From positions 26,185 to 90,184 of the forward strand of contig JAJXWW010000144.1 in the NCBI GenBank assembly GCA_021781415.1: a stretch of DNA of 64,000 nucleotides. Direction: 5' to 3'. The translations under genes and the position numbers were made by a program. How positions within the stretch are numbered: the stretch's first letter is position 1; each line of letters begins with the position of its first letter. The notes under the pieces were generated by a model that saw only the letters and a program-made list of their open reading frames with translations, had not been told where the DNA came from and searched no databases. Of the stretch, positions 1 through 9,230 are shown in pieces. The DNA is from Planctomycetota bacterium. GTDB taxonomy: Bacteria > Planctomycetota > Planctomycetia > Gemmatales > Gemmataceae.

Positions 1-2496
1 ATCGACTTTGACCAAAACCTCTTGCCAGCCGTCGCGCAGGGTGAGGGGCGTTTTGTCGTCGGCGGGGATGGCCTCGCGGTGGACGGCCTTGTCGAGAACG
101 AGCTTGCGGTCGATCCAGACTTTGATGCCGTCATCGCTGCCGGTGTTCAAGACGACGCGCTGCGAACCGGCGGAGCGAATCCAACAGGCCGCGTAGGCGA
201 CTCCCGCCTCGCCGCGGGCGAAAAACTTTTGCAGATCGACTTTATCCGTTAATCCGTGGTAGACCTGCCAGCCGACTTTGCCGCCGATGCCGTCGTACCG
301 TTTGGAAAGATCGGTCGTCTCGCCTTCCGGCGGATAGACGCGAGCATGGCCGGTGTCGTTGTCGTCGGCGAACGGGCCGAGCATCTGCCAATCGCGGCCA
401 AGGACGCCGTCGCCTTCTTGAACGCGCGAAGGCGGAGGACCGAGCGGAGGAATGGGATTCGTGCGGTCGGGCGGGCGCGGACGATCTTCGGGCAAGAGAG
501 AGACGATGCCCGCCAAGCCGCGCTGCTCTTCTTCCAGACGGCGAATGCGCTCCTTGTGGTCTTCTTTCTTCTCGATCCAGGCCCAGAAATCGCGTTGGTT
601 GACGACCTCTTTTTCGCGGACGGCGGATCGTCCCGGCACGCCTTCCGGATCGGCGCGGCCAAAGACTTCGACGTAGAACTGAATGCGATCCCCCTCTTGC
701 AACCGGAGCAGTCCGCCCTTGCCGTTGGGGATGCCGGACGAATCGAAGTCGTAGCGCCCACCGCCTTCGAGGTCGCCCAATTGGTCGGGATCGCCGGAGG
801 GAAGAGTGAAAAACTCACGCTCTCGAAACGCGCGCCCGGAAGGTCCGCGCCGCGATCCCAACGGCAGGGGCAAGAACTCGCCCTCGCCCGGTTCGCCGTC
901 ATCGTCGCGGCTGACGGCGCGCGGAATGACGCGATAGCGCAGCCGGGCGTGGCTCAATCCGTAGCTCGCTTTGCATTCGTATGCCAACGGCACGCGCTGG
1001 CCTAGAAGAATGGGAATCCCCTCGATTTCGTCGTCTTCCGAGACTTGGCCGTTGCGCGACGGCAGGGCTTCGGGTAACAGGGCGACTTCGGGCGGATCGA
1101 CGGGCGCGGTGCGGATGCTCCGGCGCGGCTTGTCGGTATTTTCCAGATCGAACTCGTCGCGGACGACGATGCGATACGCCGTTTCGGATTGCATCGGTTC
1201 GCCGCGCGCCACCAGGAAGAGGGCGGCCCAGGGCAAACTCGCCGGGCCACCGACGGGCAGCGAAGCCGCCAACGTCGAGAGCAATTCGGGGCGAATGCCC
1301 GGTTCAAACGAGAACACCCCCTCCGCCGTGCGACCATCGTCTCCCACTTCGAGATCGACCGAGCGCCGGACGACTTCGGATCGAACCGCGCCGTCGCCCG
1401 GTAGCTTGCGCTGCCGACTCGCCAAAACCGACCCGCCCAGCAGCGGCGGACCCAGAACCTCGACCTTCGCCTCGACGATGGGCTTTTGCGTTTCGATGGC
1501 CACGCGCGCCGACGACTTGGCAAGCCGAAAGACGACATCGCTGCCCTTTTGCGCTTCTTCGTAGGGCTTACCGTTCGACCGCAAGCCGATCGATGGGGGC
1601 AGTTGCACCCAGGCGCGCTGACGCTTCACAATCGGGCGCGGTTCAAAATGAACGCCAGCCGATTCGTGGGTGCGTCCATCCTTCAGCCAGGCGCGATAGT
1701 TGAAATCGCGGGTCAAAGGCGGGACGCGCGCCAGGTAGATCGCACCGAGATCGTCGGTCGATTCAAAGATCAGTTCGTGGCGTTCGGCTTCGCCGTCGGG
1801 GAGATCGAGGCGGACCTCGCCGCGAAGATGCTCGGCGAACGCCCCTCGAACGCGGAAGCGCAGCACGCCTTCTTCGTTCGCGGGCCACACTTGTTGGGAG
1901 CGGGCGCTTTCGATGGTCACGGAGCGCGGAATGGCGCGATCGTCGAGCATCTGGCGCGCCAACAAAGCTCGCACGGTATCCGGCCACAAAACGAACGAGA
2001 GACCCAATGCCAACAGAACCGGGGCGAGGAGTTGCGCCGTCCATTTGAGACGCCTTGTGTCGGCAATCGAGGCGAAGTCGGTGGCGGCCACTTGATCCTC
2101 GGCTTGCTTCGTCACGGCGGCGATCATGGCCGGCGACATGCCTTTGGTATCCGCCCCAGGACGATTGAGTTGCACCGCCGAGATCAGGCGATGCCCCAAC
2201 CGCGGCACTTTGTCTTCGATCCACAGCGACAACTCGTTATCGCCGAGCTTTCGAGCCAGTTGCACGAGGACGAACGCTCCGCCGAGGGTCCATAATGCCA
2301 TCTGTCCGACGAGCAGCCCCCAACGCAGCCAGGACGGCGTATCGCGGTACAAATCGACGGTGAAGTCGATCAAACAGGCGGCGGCGAGAACGACGGCGAA
2401 GACGGCGACTGCGCGCGCCGCCGCCCACGCCAGCCGCAGCAAGCGCTCGCGGCGGCGGAGTCGTTTCAGTTGTCGTTGAATCGAGCGGGGGACCAT
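1..2496 (-). CDS. DUF4175-like membrane protein (3' end outside window)
   Basis: The frame stays open from the ATG at 2496 to the window edge, 832 codons, so the C-terminus is missing. The N-terminus is strongly basic, followed by two hydrophobic helices within the first 80 residues and a third near residue 155. A long soluble, beta-rich region follows, then a charged helix near residue 690. The visible end resembles the PA14-like module seen in planctomycete envelope proteins (WQMLGPF, then DGIKVWIDRKLVLD). It is the last gene of the MoxR/VWA operon, starting 6 bases after the VWA stop. DUF4175 proteins commonly accompany MoxR-DUF58-VWA sets; the assignment rests on layout and context. A family A palindromic repeat is translated in frame near residue 360 (SRQRKLPG). 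Confidence 0.7.
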   Translation of the reverse strand, partial: MVPRSIQRQLKRLRRRERLLRLAWAAARAVAVFAVVLAAACLIDFTVDLYRDTPSWLRWGLLVGQMALWTLGGAFVLVQLARKLGDNELSLWIEDKVPRLGHRLISAVQLNRPGADTKGMSPAMIAAVTKQAEDQVAATDFASIADTRRLKWTAQLLAPVLLALGLSFVLWPDTVRALLARQMLDDRAIPRSVTIESARSQQVWPANEEGVLRFRVRGAFAEHLRGEVRLDLPDGEAERHELIFESTDDLGAIYLARVPPLTRDFNYRAWLKDGRTHESAGVHFEPRPIVKRQRAWVQLPPSIGLRSNGKPYEEAQKGSDVVFRLAKSSARVAIETQKPIVEAKVEVLGPPLLGGSVLASRQRKLPGDGAVRSEVVRRSVDLEVGDDGRTAEGVFSFEPGIRPELLSTLAASLPVGGPASLPWAALFLVARGEPMQSETAYRIVVRDEFDLENTDKPRRSIRTAPVDPPEVALLPEALPSRNGQVSEDDEIEGIPILLGQRVPLAYECKASYGLSHARLRYRVIPRAVSRDDDGEPGEGEFLPLPLGSRRGPSGRAFREREFFTLPSGDPDQLGDLEGGGRYDFDSSGIPNGKGGLLRLQEGDRIQFYVEVFGRADPEGVPGRSAVREKEVVNQRDFWAWIEKKEDHKERIRRLEEEQRGLAGIVSLLPEDRPRPPDRTNPIPPLGPPPSRVQEGDGVLGRDWQMLGPFADDNDTGHARVYPPEGETTDLSKRYDGIGGKVGWQVYHGLTDKVDLQKFFARGEAGVAYAACWIRSAGSQRVVLNTGSDDGIKVWIDRKLVLDKAVHREAIPADDKTPLTLRDGWQEVLVKVD
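1397..1423. repeat. Family A palindromic repeat inside a coding frame
   Basis: A copy of the element CCCGGCAGCTTACGCTGCCG followed by gttcgcc, with a few changes. It lies wholly inside the DUF4175-like gene and is read in frame as RQRKLPG. The same element occurs between genes near 18.35, 33.8 and 54.9 kb. Confidence 0.75.
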
Positions 2497-2502
2497 AAGG
2501 CA

Positions 2503-4974
2503 TCAACTCAGGTTCGAGAACTTCCGCAGAACCCATTCCGCGGTTATCAGGCCGACGAACAGCAGCATCGTCAGCGAACTCCACAGCAGTTTCTCTTGCC
2601 GCTGCACGAACGGTAGGGAGCGCGGTGGAACGTCCGCCGCTAAGTGCTGCAAATCTTCCTCGCGGTAGAATCGTCCGCCGCTCGTCTGGGCTGCCTCGCG
2701 CAGCGACTCCTCGGCCATGCCGGCGATCTCGGTCTCGTGTCCCGGTGGCCGTTCGACCCGATACGATAACGACGACGGCTCCAGCCCCTCGGATTCTTCC
2801 ACCTTCAACTCGAAGCGCCCCGGCGTATCGTTGGGCAGCGTGGCGCGATACTCGCCGGGCATGCTCTTGATGCGTTTCAGTTCGATGGGTTGCTCGCGCT
2901 TTTGTCCCGCGGCCGCATCTTGTTGCACCAACACGGCGCGAACGCTCGGCCGGGTCAGCGGCTCATAATCTTTGTCGAGCAAACGGGCCTTCATGGTTCC
3001 CGGTCTACCCAAAATGGCTTCGCCGCGCTCCAATTCCAATTGCACGCGGCGCGAGTGGCCGAGCAGGTGCGGCAAGCCCAATTGCGTGACGATCTGACCC
3101 CAGAAACGCGAAGTCAGGCGGTCGCCGGTGCTGTCGCGCCAACGCCAGGTTTCATCCACGCCCAAAAAGAACACCTCGCCTTTACCGTAGTATTGGGAGG
3201 CGATCAAGGGCATCGGTTTGTCGTTGGGCTTCTGGCCGTTTTTCCGTTCGGGATGCACCAACAGAGCCGTCGCCGCCGGACGTAAACCGTTGACCGGGTA
3301 GAACCAATGGAAGCCGCGACCGTCCTTCCATAAGTCCTCTTTCCACAGTCGCAGATTGTCCTCCTGACCGTCGGCGAGGGCGATGGTGCCGCTCTGTTCG
3401 CCGTCGTAAGTCAACGATGGCCGGAACGCTTGCGTACGCGCTTCCGCCAGAATGGGAAACGCTTGCCGGCTAAACTCGACGGGCATGACCTCGGCCAAGG
3501 GGGTGTCCACATAGTCGGCGGGCATGTGCTGCCGACCGGCCACAATCGCCAAGCCGCCTCCTTCTTTGACGAATTTCTGGATCGCTTTTATCCCTTGAGG
3601 TCCGAGAGCCGAGGGGGCCACGTCGCCCAGGATCAACAGATCGTAGGGCTTGGGGTCGGTGTCGCGGCTCGACGGGTCGGGAAAATTCTCCGGAAAGGCA
3701 TCGAGGAACAGCGACGCCGCCGGATCGCTGGGGCGATTCTCGGCCAGACGCGGATCGCCTTCGACGAGGAAATAGCGGGCAAGGACACGCCGATCGCGGT
3801 CGAGCAACGGCTGTAAAAACTTGTACTCGCGCCGCGGCAGATTCTCAACGTACAACACCTTGACTCGGCTATTCTTGACCTGGACCGACCGCTGCACCCG
3901 GTCGCGCGTGGTGGAGTCTTGCTTCATCTCCAGCGTGGCGGTGAACTCGCGCAGACCCTCCTTGCCTTTGTGCGGCACAAACGTCAGAATCTCGCGCAAC
4001 TCCTCGCCTTCCTTGGCCGCAATCTCCCGGCTTATCTTTTGATCGCCGAGCTGCACGTTCAGAAGCACTGTCCCTTGCTTGAATCCGCGACAGCGCCAGC
4101 GCACGACGATTTCGATGGGGTCGTCCGCCGCCTCCGCCTTGTCGTCCACGAAGATGGTATTGGGCAGCGTTACGTCCTTGATTTGCAGCACGCCGCCGCT
4201 GGACGAACCGACGCCGTAGACGAACAGCGGCACGTCCTTGTCGCGGCACATCTCGGCGGCTTCTTGAAGGGTGAGCTTGCTGGCATTGTCGCGCCCATCG
4301 GTCAAGACGACGATAGCCGCGGGTAACTCGCCGCCGCTCCGCACGAGAACCTCGCGCAGCGAATCGGCCAAAGCGGTGTGACTCGGATCGAGTGTCGTGT
4401 CGCCGACCCCATGAAGTTTGCGATCGAATTGAAACTCTTGCAGCGGCCCTTTATCGGTGAGCGAAGAGCGCAATTTCAGATCGTTATTCGACAAAATCGC
4501 CTGCACCAACTCCGCGCGGGTTGGATTCGCCAATTGTTCGGGGGACAGTGCGGACAGTCGATCGGTCTCGGTAAGCGCGGTATTCCACGGCAGCAGCCCC
4601 TTGGCCAGCGCGACGCGTAAGCGGTCGGCGTCGGAAACTCGGCGGTCCCGCTGTTTCATGCTTTCGGTGTCGTCGATCAGCAGCACGACGGGACGCGGAC
4701 GTTCGCCGTGGAACGAAGCGATCAACACGGGACGACTGAGCAGGACGAGAACCAGAGCAATCAACGCGATGCGCAACCCAGCGAGAAGCAGACGCCGGGC
4801 CGCGCTGAGCCGCGCATTTTCACGGCGATACAAGTAGATCACCCCGGCGGACGCGCCCAAGAGCAACAGCGCCGAAAGCCACACGGGCAGCAATCCGCGC
4901 CAGCTCAACTCCGCCGAACGCAGCACGGTGTTCTCGGGAGCCTCTATCAAATGCAGTCGTTGAAGCCAGTGCAT
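2503..4974 (-). CDS. VWA-domain membrane protein
   Basis: 823 residues from the ATG that gives MHWLQRLHL; an upstream in-frame ATG exists but lies in spacer. Two hydrophobic helices (about 30-50 and 60-80) precede a von Willebrand A domain with a MIDAS-like DDTESM near residue 100 and VVLTDGRDN near 220. A later segment (LLILGDVAPSALG, EGGGLAIVAGR) resembles the class I glutamine-amidotransferase-like fold often found in these proteins. A hydrophobic helix closes the C-terminus. Such proteins act in the periplasm or membrane with MoxR ATPases. The first nine codons are duplicated at 5825-5851, in front of a zinc-ribbon gene. Confidence 0.85.
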   Translation of the reverse strand: MHWLQRLHLIEAPENTVLRSAELSWRGLLPVWLSALLLLGASAGVIYLYRRENARLSAARRLLLAGLRIALIALVLVLLSRPVLIASFHGERPRPVVLLIDDTESMKQRDRRVSDADRLRVALAKGLLPWNTALTETDRLSALSPEQLANPTRAELVQAILSNNDLKLRSSLTDKGPLQEFQFDRKLHGVGDTTLDPSHTALADSLREVLVRSGGELPAAIVVLTDGRDNASKLTLQEAAEMCRDKDVPLFVYGVGSSSGGVLQIKDVTLPNTIFVDDKAEAADDPIEIVVRWRCRGFKQGTVLLNVQLGDQKISREIAAKEGEELREILTFVPHKGKEGLREFTATLEMKQDSTTRDRVQRSVQVKNSRVKVLYVENLPRREYKFLQPLLDRDRRVLARYFLVEGDPRLAENRPSDPAASLFLDAFPENFPDPSSRDTDPKPYDLLILGDVAPSALGPQGIKAIQKFVKEGGGLAIVAGRQHMPADYVDTPLAEVMPVEFSRQAFPILAEARTQAFRPSLTYDGEQSGTIALADGQEDNLRLWKEDLWKDGRGFHWFYPVNGLRPAATALLVHPERKNGQKPNDKPMPLIASQYYGKGEVFFLGVDETWRWRDSTGDRLTSRFWGQIVTQLGLPHLLGHSRRVQLELERGEAILGRPGTMKARLLDKDYEPLTRPSVRAVLVQQDAAAGQKREQPIELKRIKSMPGEYRATLPNDTPGRFELKVEESEGLEPSSLSYRVERPPGHETEIAGMAEESLREAAQTSGGRFYREEDLQHLAADVPPRSLPFVQRQEKLLWSSLTMLLFVGLITAEWVLRKFSNLS

Positions 4975-5027
4975 GCTAATTCTTCCGCCTCGTGTATCAA
5001 ACTCTACATCGGATACTGCCATGACCC

Positions 5028-5708
5028 TCATGCAATCGGGGTAGCGCAACAATTAAACGAATCTCCATCAATGAACCAGAATGCATTTAGACCGAATACC
5101 CTGGCAACAACATCGGTATTTATAGTCTTGGCCGGCCTGGTGGTGAGCATGAGGAGTGGCGGCTGCCGGTCATGCAGACCCAGGTCGGATCGGAAATTGA
5201 CGACACGCTGCGTGGAATCATAGCAAAGCACCCCGTTGCTCGTTCGGTGAATATCGCACGGCGGGTCGAAAACGATCAATCCGGCAATGCCAGGCACTTG
5301 CTCTCGGGCGCGACACACGAATCGCGCCAGATCCTGCGGACAGGCAACCCATACCTTTCGGGAGTTCCAAGTAGAGCTATGATTCCGAGGCCGCTCTTGC
5401 ACATACCGTCGGTATGGCCATTTTTCGTACAATCTTATCGCCAAATCATAGCTGCGCGGAACGATAATCCACACACCACCTCTTGGATTCACATCGAGCC
5501 TTCCGAATTGCTCGATCGCTCGGTCGAACCCTGGGTGTTTGCCGACGAACCACCCGATTTGTTCGCGGCCCATCTCGGAGGCGGTCGTCACATCAAGGAC
5601 AGCGAAGCCGAGAGCCTGTTCCTCCCACCGGGTAATGCGATTGCCGCAAACCCGCGTAGTCGGATAGATCGCCGATAGACGGCGCAAAAGCGGATCGCCA
5701 GGAGTCAT
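5028..5708 (-). CDS. Orphan copy of the helicase C-terminal domain
   Basis: 226 residues, alignable from end to end with the last ~225 residues of the helicase at 5899-9006 (shared blocks RLSAIYPT, EMGREQ, GWFVG, QFGRL, SRKVW, DPPC, HVVNFR or RVVNFR, QPPLL, GDSF). I do not recognise the domain and see no obvious catalytic motif. Its ATG overlaps the stop of the upstream zinc-ribbon gene as ATGA, so the two are probably translated together. In the helicase the same two parts form one frame; here a single-base difference at the junction separates them. The VWA gene starts 53 bases downstream. Confidence 0.75.
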   Translation of the reverse strand: MTPGDPLLRRLSAIYPTTRVCGNRITRWEEQALGFAVLDVTTASEMGREQIGWFVGKHPGFDRAIEQFGRLDVNPRGGVWIIVPRSYDLAIRLYEKWPYRRYVQERPRNHSSTWNSRKVWVACPQDLARFVCRAREQVPGIAGLIVFDPPCDIHRTSNGVLCYDSTQRVVNFRSDLGLHDRQPPLLMLTTRPAKTINTDVVARVFGLNAFWFIDGDSFNCCATPIA

Positions 5709-5851
5709 GGGAAGACCTCCAGCTTCTCGCCGCAGATGCTACAGAACCGAGCGGCGCGTCGTCGCGGTTTCTGACAAGTCGGGCAGTTCTCAACCAAGGG
5801 CGGTTGGAGCGGAAGATCCGCCGGCAAATGCAGTCGTTGGAGCCAGTGCAT
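5705..5851 (-). CDS. Small zinc-ribbon protein made by tandem duplication
   Basis: 48 residues. The first nine, MHWLQRLHL, are identical to the start of the downstream VWA protein. The remainder is a C-x2-C...C-x2-C ribbon (NCPTCQKPRRRAARFCSICG) matching the ribbon in the helicase (NCPKC...FCSNCG). The gene is therefore a chimera: VWA translation start plus helicase ribbon. The stop TGA overlaps the ATG of the following gene. Retention of an open frame, all four cysteines and coupled translation suggests it may still be made, but it could be a relic. Confidence 0.65.
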   Translation of the reverse strand: MHWLQRLHLPADLPLQPPLVENCPTCQKPRRRAARFCSICGEKLEVFP

Positions 5852-5898
5852 GCTTGTTTTTCCGTCCGTTAAATCAATTCTGTCGAAAGCCGGTGCAA

Positions 5899-8800
5899 CT
5901 AGACATCTATGATCGGCGTGTCGCAACAGTCGAACGAGTCGCCAGCGATGAACCGGAACCCGTTCAGGCAGAACGCTCTGGCAACTATCTCTGTGTTGAC
6001 TGCCTTGGCCGGCTTGGTAGTGAGCAAGAGAAGGGGCGGCTGCCAGCCATCCACGTCGAGTTCCGCACGGAAGTTGACGACATGCTGCGGGCGGTCGTTG
6101 CGATGCACTTTGCCCCATGAGTCGGTCCCGCCCCGGGCCTTGTACATGATGCACGGCGGGTCGAGGACGATCACCCCGGCTAGACCGGGCTTGAATGCAC
6201 GGGCGAGCGGGAGGAGTTGCTTCAAGTCTTCCGGTATGGCAATCCACACTTTTCGGGACCGCCACGCGGTGTTCCGTGATGTCGGTCTTTCGGTAACGCG
6301 ATCGCTGTGCGGCCATTTGTCGAACATCTCGTTCGCCAAATCCTTGCTGTGCGGCACGACAACCCAGACGCCGCCTTCTTCTGGGTTCCCCTCAAGGCGG
6401 CCGAATTGCCTGACCGCCGTTTCGGGCCCCGAGTGCCGTCCGACGAACCAGCCGAGTTGTTCCCGGCCCATCTCGACCGCAGTCGCCGCGTCGAGGATGG
6501 CCCGGTCGAGGTACGATTCCTCCAAGCGGGTAATGAACCGGCCGCAGATCCTTGCGGTCGGGTAAATCGCGGACAGACGGGCGATGGACGTGGCGGGAGT
6601 CATGGGGCCGTCCTCCAGTTTCTTACCGCAGTTGCTGCAAAACCGGGCGGCGGGCTGCCGCGGTGTATGACACTTCGGGCAGTTCCCGACCGGGACCGTC
6701 GGGCCTTCGTCGGGCTGGGTTACCACAGGAGGAGTCGCCAACTCGACCTCGATCATCTCCAAGAGGGCGAGCGTCGCCGCCTTGCTCGCCGAGACTTCTG
6801 CTTGCGGATTGCGCACACACTGGAAACACCCCTCGTCTGTCCCGCACCGGCAGCTACGAACCTGCTCGGCCGCGCGTGCGACTAGATCGGCCATCCGGTC
6901 GAATGCCTCGACTGTCAAGCCCACGCCGTAAGGGACCATATCATAGAGGTAGACGGCCGGCGGCCCGTCTTTCGGAGTGTCCGCCGCGGAGGAGTAGTCG
7001 GACGCATCGCACGGCCCGGTCACTGTAGGGAACAGGCTCCCGAACAGCCGGGCAATCGTGTCCAACCCGGCCTTGGCCGATGGTTCTCCGAGTTGGGCGA
7101 TCACTTCCTCCCAGAGCGGTCGTTCGAGCCGCAGCATGGTCCCCTCCGTTGGCAGCCAGTTGTTCGGCATCCCGGCCCCTGCATAACTGCGGACCAACTC
7201 GCCGGACAGATGCTTCTCAGTCACGCCGAGCAGGTAGTCGTTTACGTCCAAAGTCGCCCGAGCTACCACGACCCGGCCGTGCTGACTGAGAATCGGCAAC
7301 CGCCGTACGCGGATACTTGTCCGAACGGTGGAGGTAGTGAAATGGGGGCTAAACTCGCGGGCCAACCGCACCTGCCGCTGTTTCTCCAAAACATCCTTCA
7401 CACGATACCGCAAGCCGCCGTGCGAGTAGATGCCGTTCCGCGGAGCCTCTCGAAGCAAGTGGAAAGGGTCGATTTCACCGATTTCGTCCTGACCACAAAC
7501 CAATTTGTACGCCTCGTCTCCTGTACCTCGGATGCGGACGGCTCGGTGTGGCTCCGTCAGGTAGAACACTTCTTCCCTTAACTCCCCTGTGGCTCTCTTT
7601 GCTTTCACGGCAGCGATCTCCGCCCCCAACATTCCGGCGTCCAACCGTGCTTCATCCCCAGCCTCCTTCACCGCACAGGCATAGTGCAGGTAAAGAACAC
7701 GCTGATTGCTCAAGTTCAGTGCAAGCGGTTCGTGTTCCCGCTCGAACAGTTGATACGGGTGAGTGGAGTGATAGGCGTCGATCGGCGTCTCGCCAGGGAC
7801 TAGTATCACCGCTCCCTGTTTTCCTGCCCGCCCCGCCCTCCCGGCCCGTTGCAGAAGGCTCATCATCGTCGTCGGCAGCCCGACACACACAACCACATCG
7901 ATAGCTCCAATATCTATTCCGAGTTCGAGGGCGCTGGTCGAGAATACCGCCCGAACGGTTCGATCTCGCAGTCCTCGCTCGATCTCCTGGCGCTCCTCCG
8001 GCGTCAATCCAGCTCGGTAGACGCGGACGAAAGGCGACTCTGCCTCCTTGTTGTCCGGTCCAGACCGAGCCATCATCCGTTCCGCCGCGGTTCGACTGAG
8101 GCAGAACGTGAGGACGGTTAAGTCATCCTTGGCAAGAGACAGCGTGATCTTTCTACCCGCGTCGTAGGCATGTTCCTCCGACCGCACCATCCAGAACTTC
8201 CGTTCACCTTGATTGCTGCCATCCTCGTCCGGGCCGACGCATACGAACGGAAGTCCGGTAAGCCTCTCCAGGTGCTCTTGGGGCGACTGCATAGTGGCCG
8301 AGGTGGCAATGAAGGTCGGCGACGAGTCGTGTCTTCGGCATAACGCTCTCAGGCGTCGAAACAGGTAACAGACGTTGGTCCCGAAGATACCCCGATACTC
8401 GTGGCACTCATCCACGACGACGTACCGCAGCTGGGACAGGAAGCGATCCCAGTTGCCGGGATACGCCAGAATGGCGTAATGTAGCATGTCCGGATTGGTC
8501 AGAAGTATTTGGACCTGTTTGCGGATTTCTGGGCGATCACCCTCCGAGGTCGCCCCATCGTAGCGCGCGATCAAGTGCGGGGTTGCTGCTCGCTGACGGG
8601 CTATCGAAGGAATGTCGTTGGCCGCTGCAATGAATTTCTGGAGTTGATCGTTCGCCAGTGCCTTTTGCGGAAACAGAAACAGGGCTGTGGAGTTAGGCTC
8701 AGTAAGTAGTCGGTCGAAGACCGCGAGCGTGTAGATAAGTGATTTACCAGAAGATGTCCGGGTCGCTACGACCGTATTCCGACCTGCGAGAAGCTGTTGG

Positions 8801-9006
8801 GTTGCTGCCCCTTGATGGCGGAACAAGCCTCGTGGGAATTGGCGTTTGAGGTAGTCTGAAAGTTCGCAGTGTAATCCCGAGGGGGGCGGCTCGAAAACTC
8901 CATCCGTCGGGGGAATAGCTGGCGGGTCGTAGCAGACGCTAAGTCCAGCGTCTGACGCAAGTAAACGACTAACCGTATCGATTGTAGGCGGGGCGGCTTG
9001 AATCAT
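5899..9006 (-). CDS. DEAD/DEAH helicase with DUF1998-type region, zinc ribbon and novel C-terminal domain
   Basis: 1035 residues. Superfamily 2 motifs are clear: TRTSSGKS (Walker A) near residue 80, DECH near 195, SATMQSP near 240, and the RecA-2 box QRAGRAGRAG near 390. The cysteine cluster CRCGTDEGCFQC near 745 is typical of the YprA/MrfA/Hrq1-like group. A zinc ribbon (NCPKC...FCSNCG, about 780-800) and ~230 residues of unrecognised sequence follow. Family members unwind DNA in repair, and related DUF1998 helicases occur in phage defence. It sits in the same direction inside the VWA operon but has a 220-base AT-richer leader, so it probably has its own promoter and was inserted there. Confidence 0.85.
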   Translation of the reverse strand: MIQAAPPTIDTVSRLLASDAGLSVCYDPPAIPPTDGVFEPPPSGLHCELSDYLKRQFPRGLFRHQGAATQQLLAGRNTVVATRTSSGKSLIYTLAVFDRLLTEPNSTALFLFPQKALANDQLQKFIAAANDIPSIARQRAATPHLIARYDGATSEGDRPEIRKQVQILLTNPDMLHYAILAYPGNWDRFLSQLRYVVVDECHEYRGIFGTNVCYLFRRLRALCRRHDSSPTFIATSATMQSPQEHLERLTGLPFVCVGPDEDGSNQGERKFWMVRSEEHAYDAGRKITLSLAKDDLTVLTFCLSRTAAERMMARSGPDNKEAESPFVRVYRAGLTPEERQEIERGLRDRTVRAVFSTSALELGIDIGAIDVVVCVGLPTTMMSLLQRAGRAGRAGKQGAVILVPGETPIDAYHSTHPYQLFEREHEPLALNLSNQRVLYLHYACAVKEAGDEARLDAGMLGAEIAAVKAKRATGELREEVFYLTEPHRAVRIRGTGDEAYKLVCGQDEIGEIDPFHLLREAPRNGIYSHGGLRYRVKDVLEKQRQVRLAREFSPHFTTSTVRTSIRVRRLPILSQHGRVVVARATLDVNDYLLGVTEKHLSGELVRSYAGAGMPNNWLPTEGTMLRLERPLWEEVIAQLGEPSAKAGLDTIARLFGSLFPTVTGPCDASDYSSAADTPKDGPPAVYLYDMVPYGVGLTVEAFDRMADLVARAAEQVRSCRCGTDEGCFQCVRNPQAEVSASKAATLALLEMIEVELATPPVVTQPDEGPTVPVGNCPKCHTPRQPAARFCSNCGKKLEDGPMTPATSIARLSAIYPTARICGRFITRLEESYLDRAILDAATAVEMGREQLGWFVGRHSGPETAVRQFGRLEGNPEEGGVWVVVPHSKDLANEMFDKWPHSDRVTERPTSRNTAWRSRKVWIAIPEDLKQLLPLARAFKPGLAGVIVLDPPCIMYKARGGTDSWGKVHRNDRPQHVVNFRAELDVDGWQPPLLLLTTKPAKAVNTEIVARAFCLNGFRFIAGDSFDCCDTPIIDV

Positions 9007-9230
9007 TTTTTGGTAGCCTTGGACCTAAATAGTTACTGGTTACTAACCGGGTAAAAAGTACAAGAGAGATTCAATCTACAGCCACAACGGCCCGAGCGAG
9101 ACGCAAACAACGTCGTTTCATTGTACGAACCTGTTCGTTATTGTTGTGTTCTCGTTCATGGTCTGACCGAGACACTGACACGCCAGTGAAACCAGTGCTT
9201 ACTCCCAAGCATCTTCTCCTCCTACACGCC
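9007..9230 (-). promoter_or_regulatory. AT-richer leader in front of the helicase
   Basis: About 220 bases between the end of the BatA-like gene and the helicase ATG. It is visibly richer in A and T than the genes around it, while other gaps in this operon are short. It probably holds the helicase promoter; no specific -35/-10 pair is called. Confidence 0.35.
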
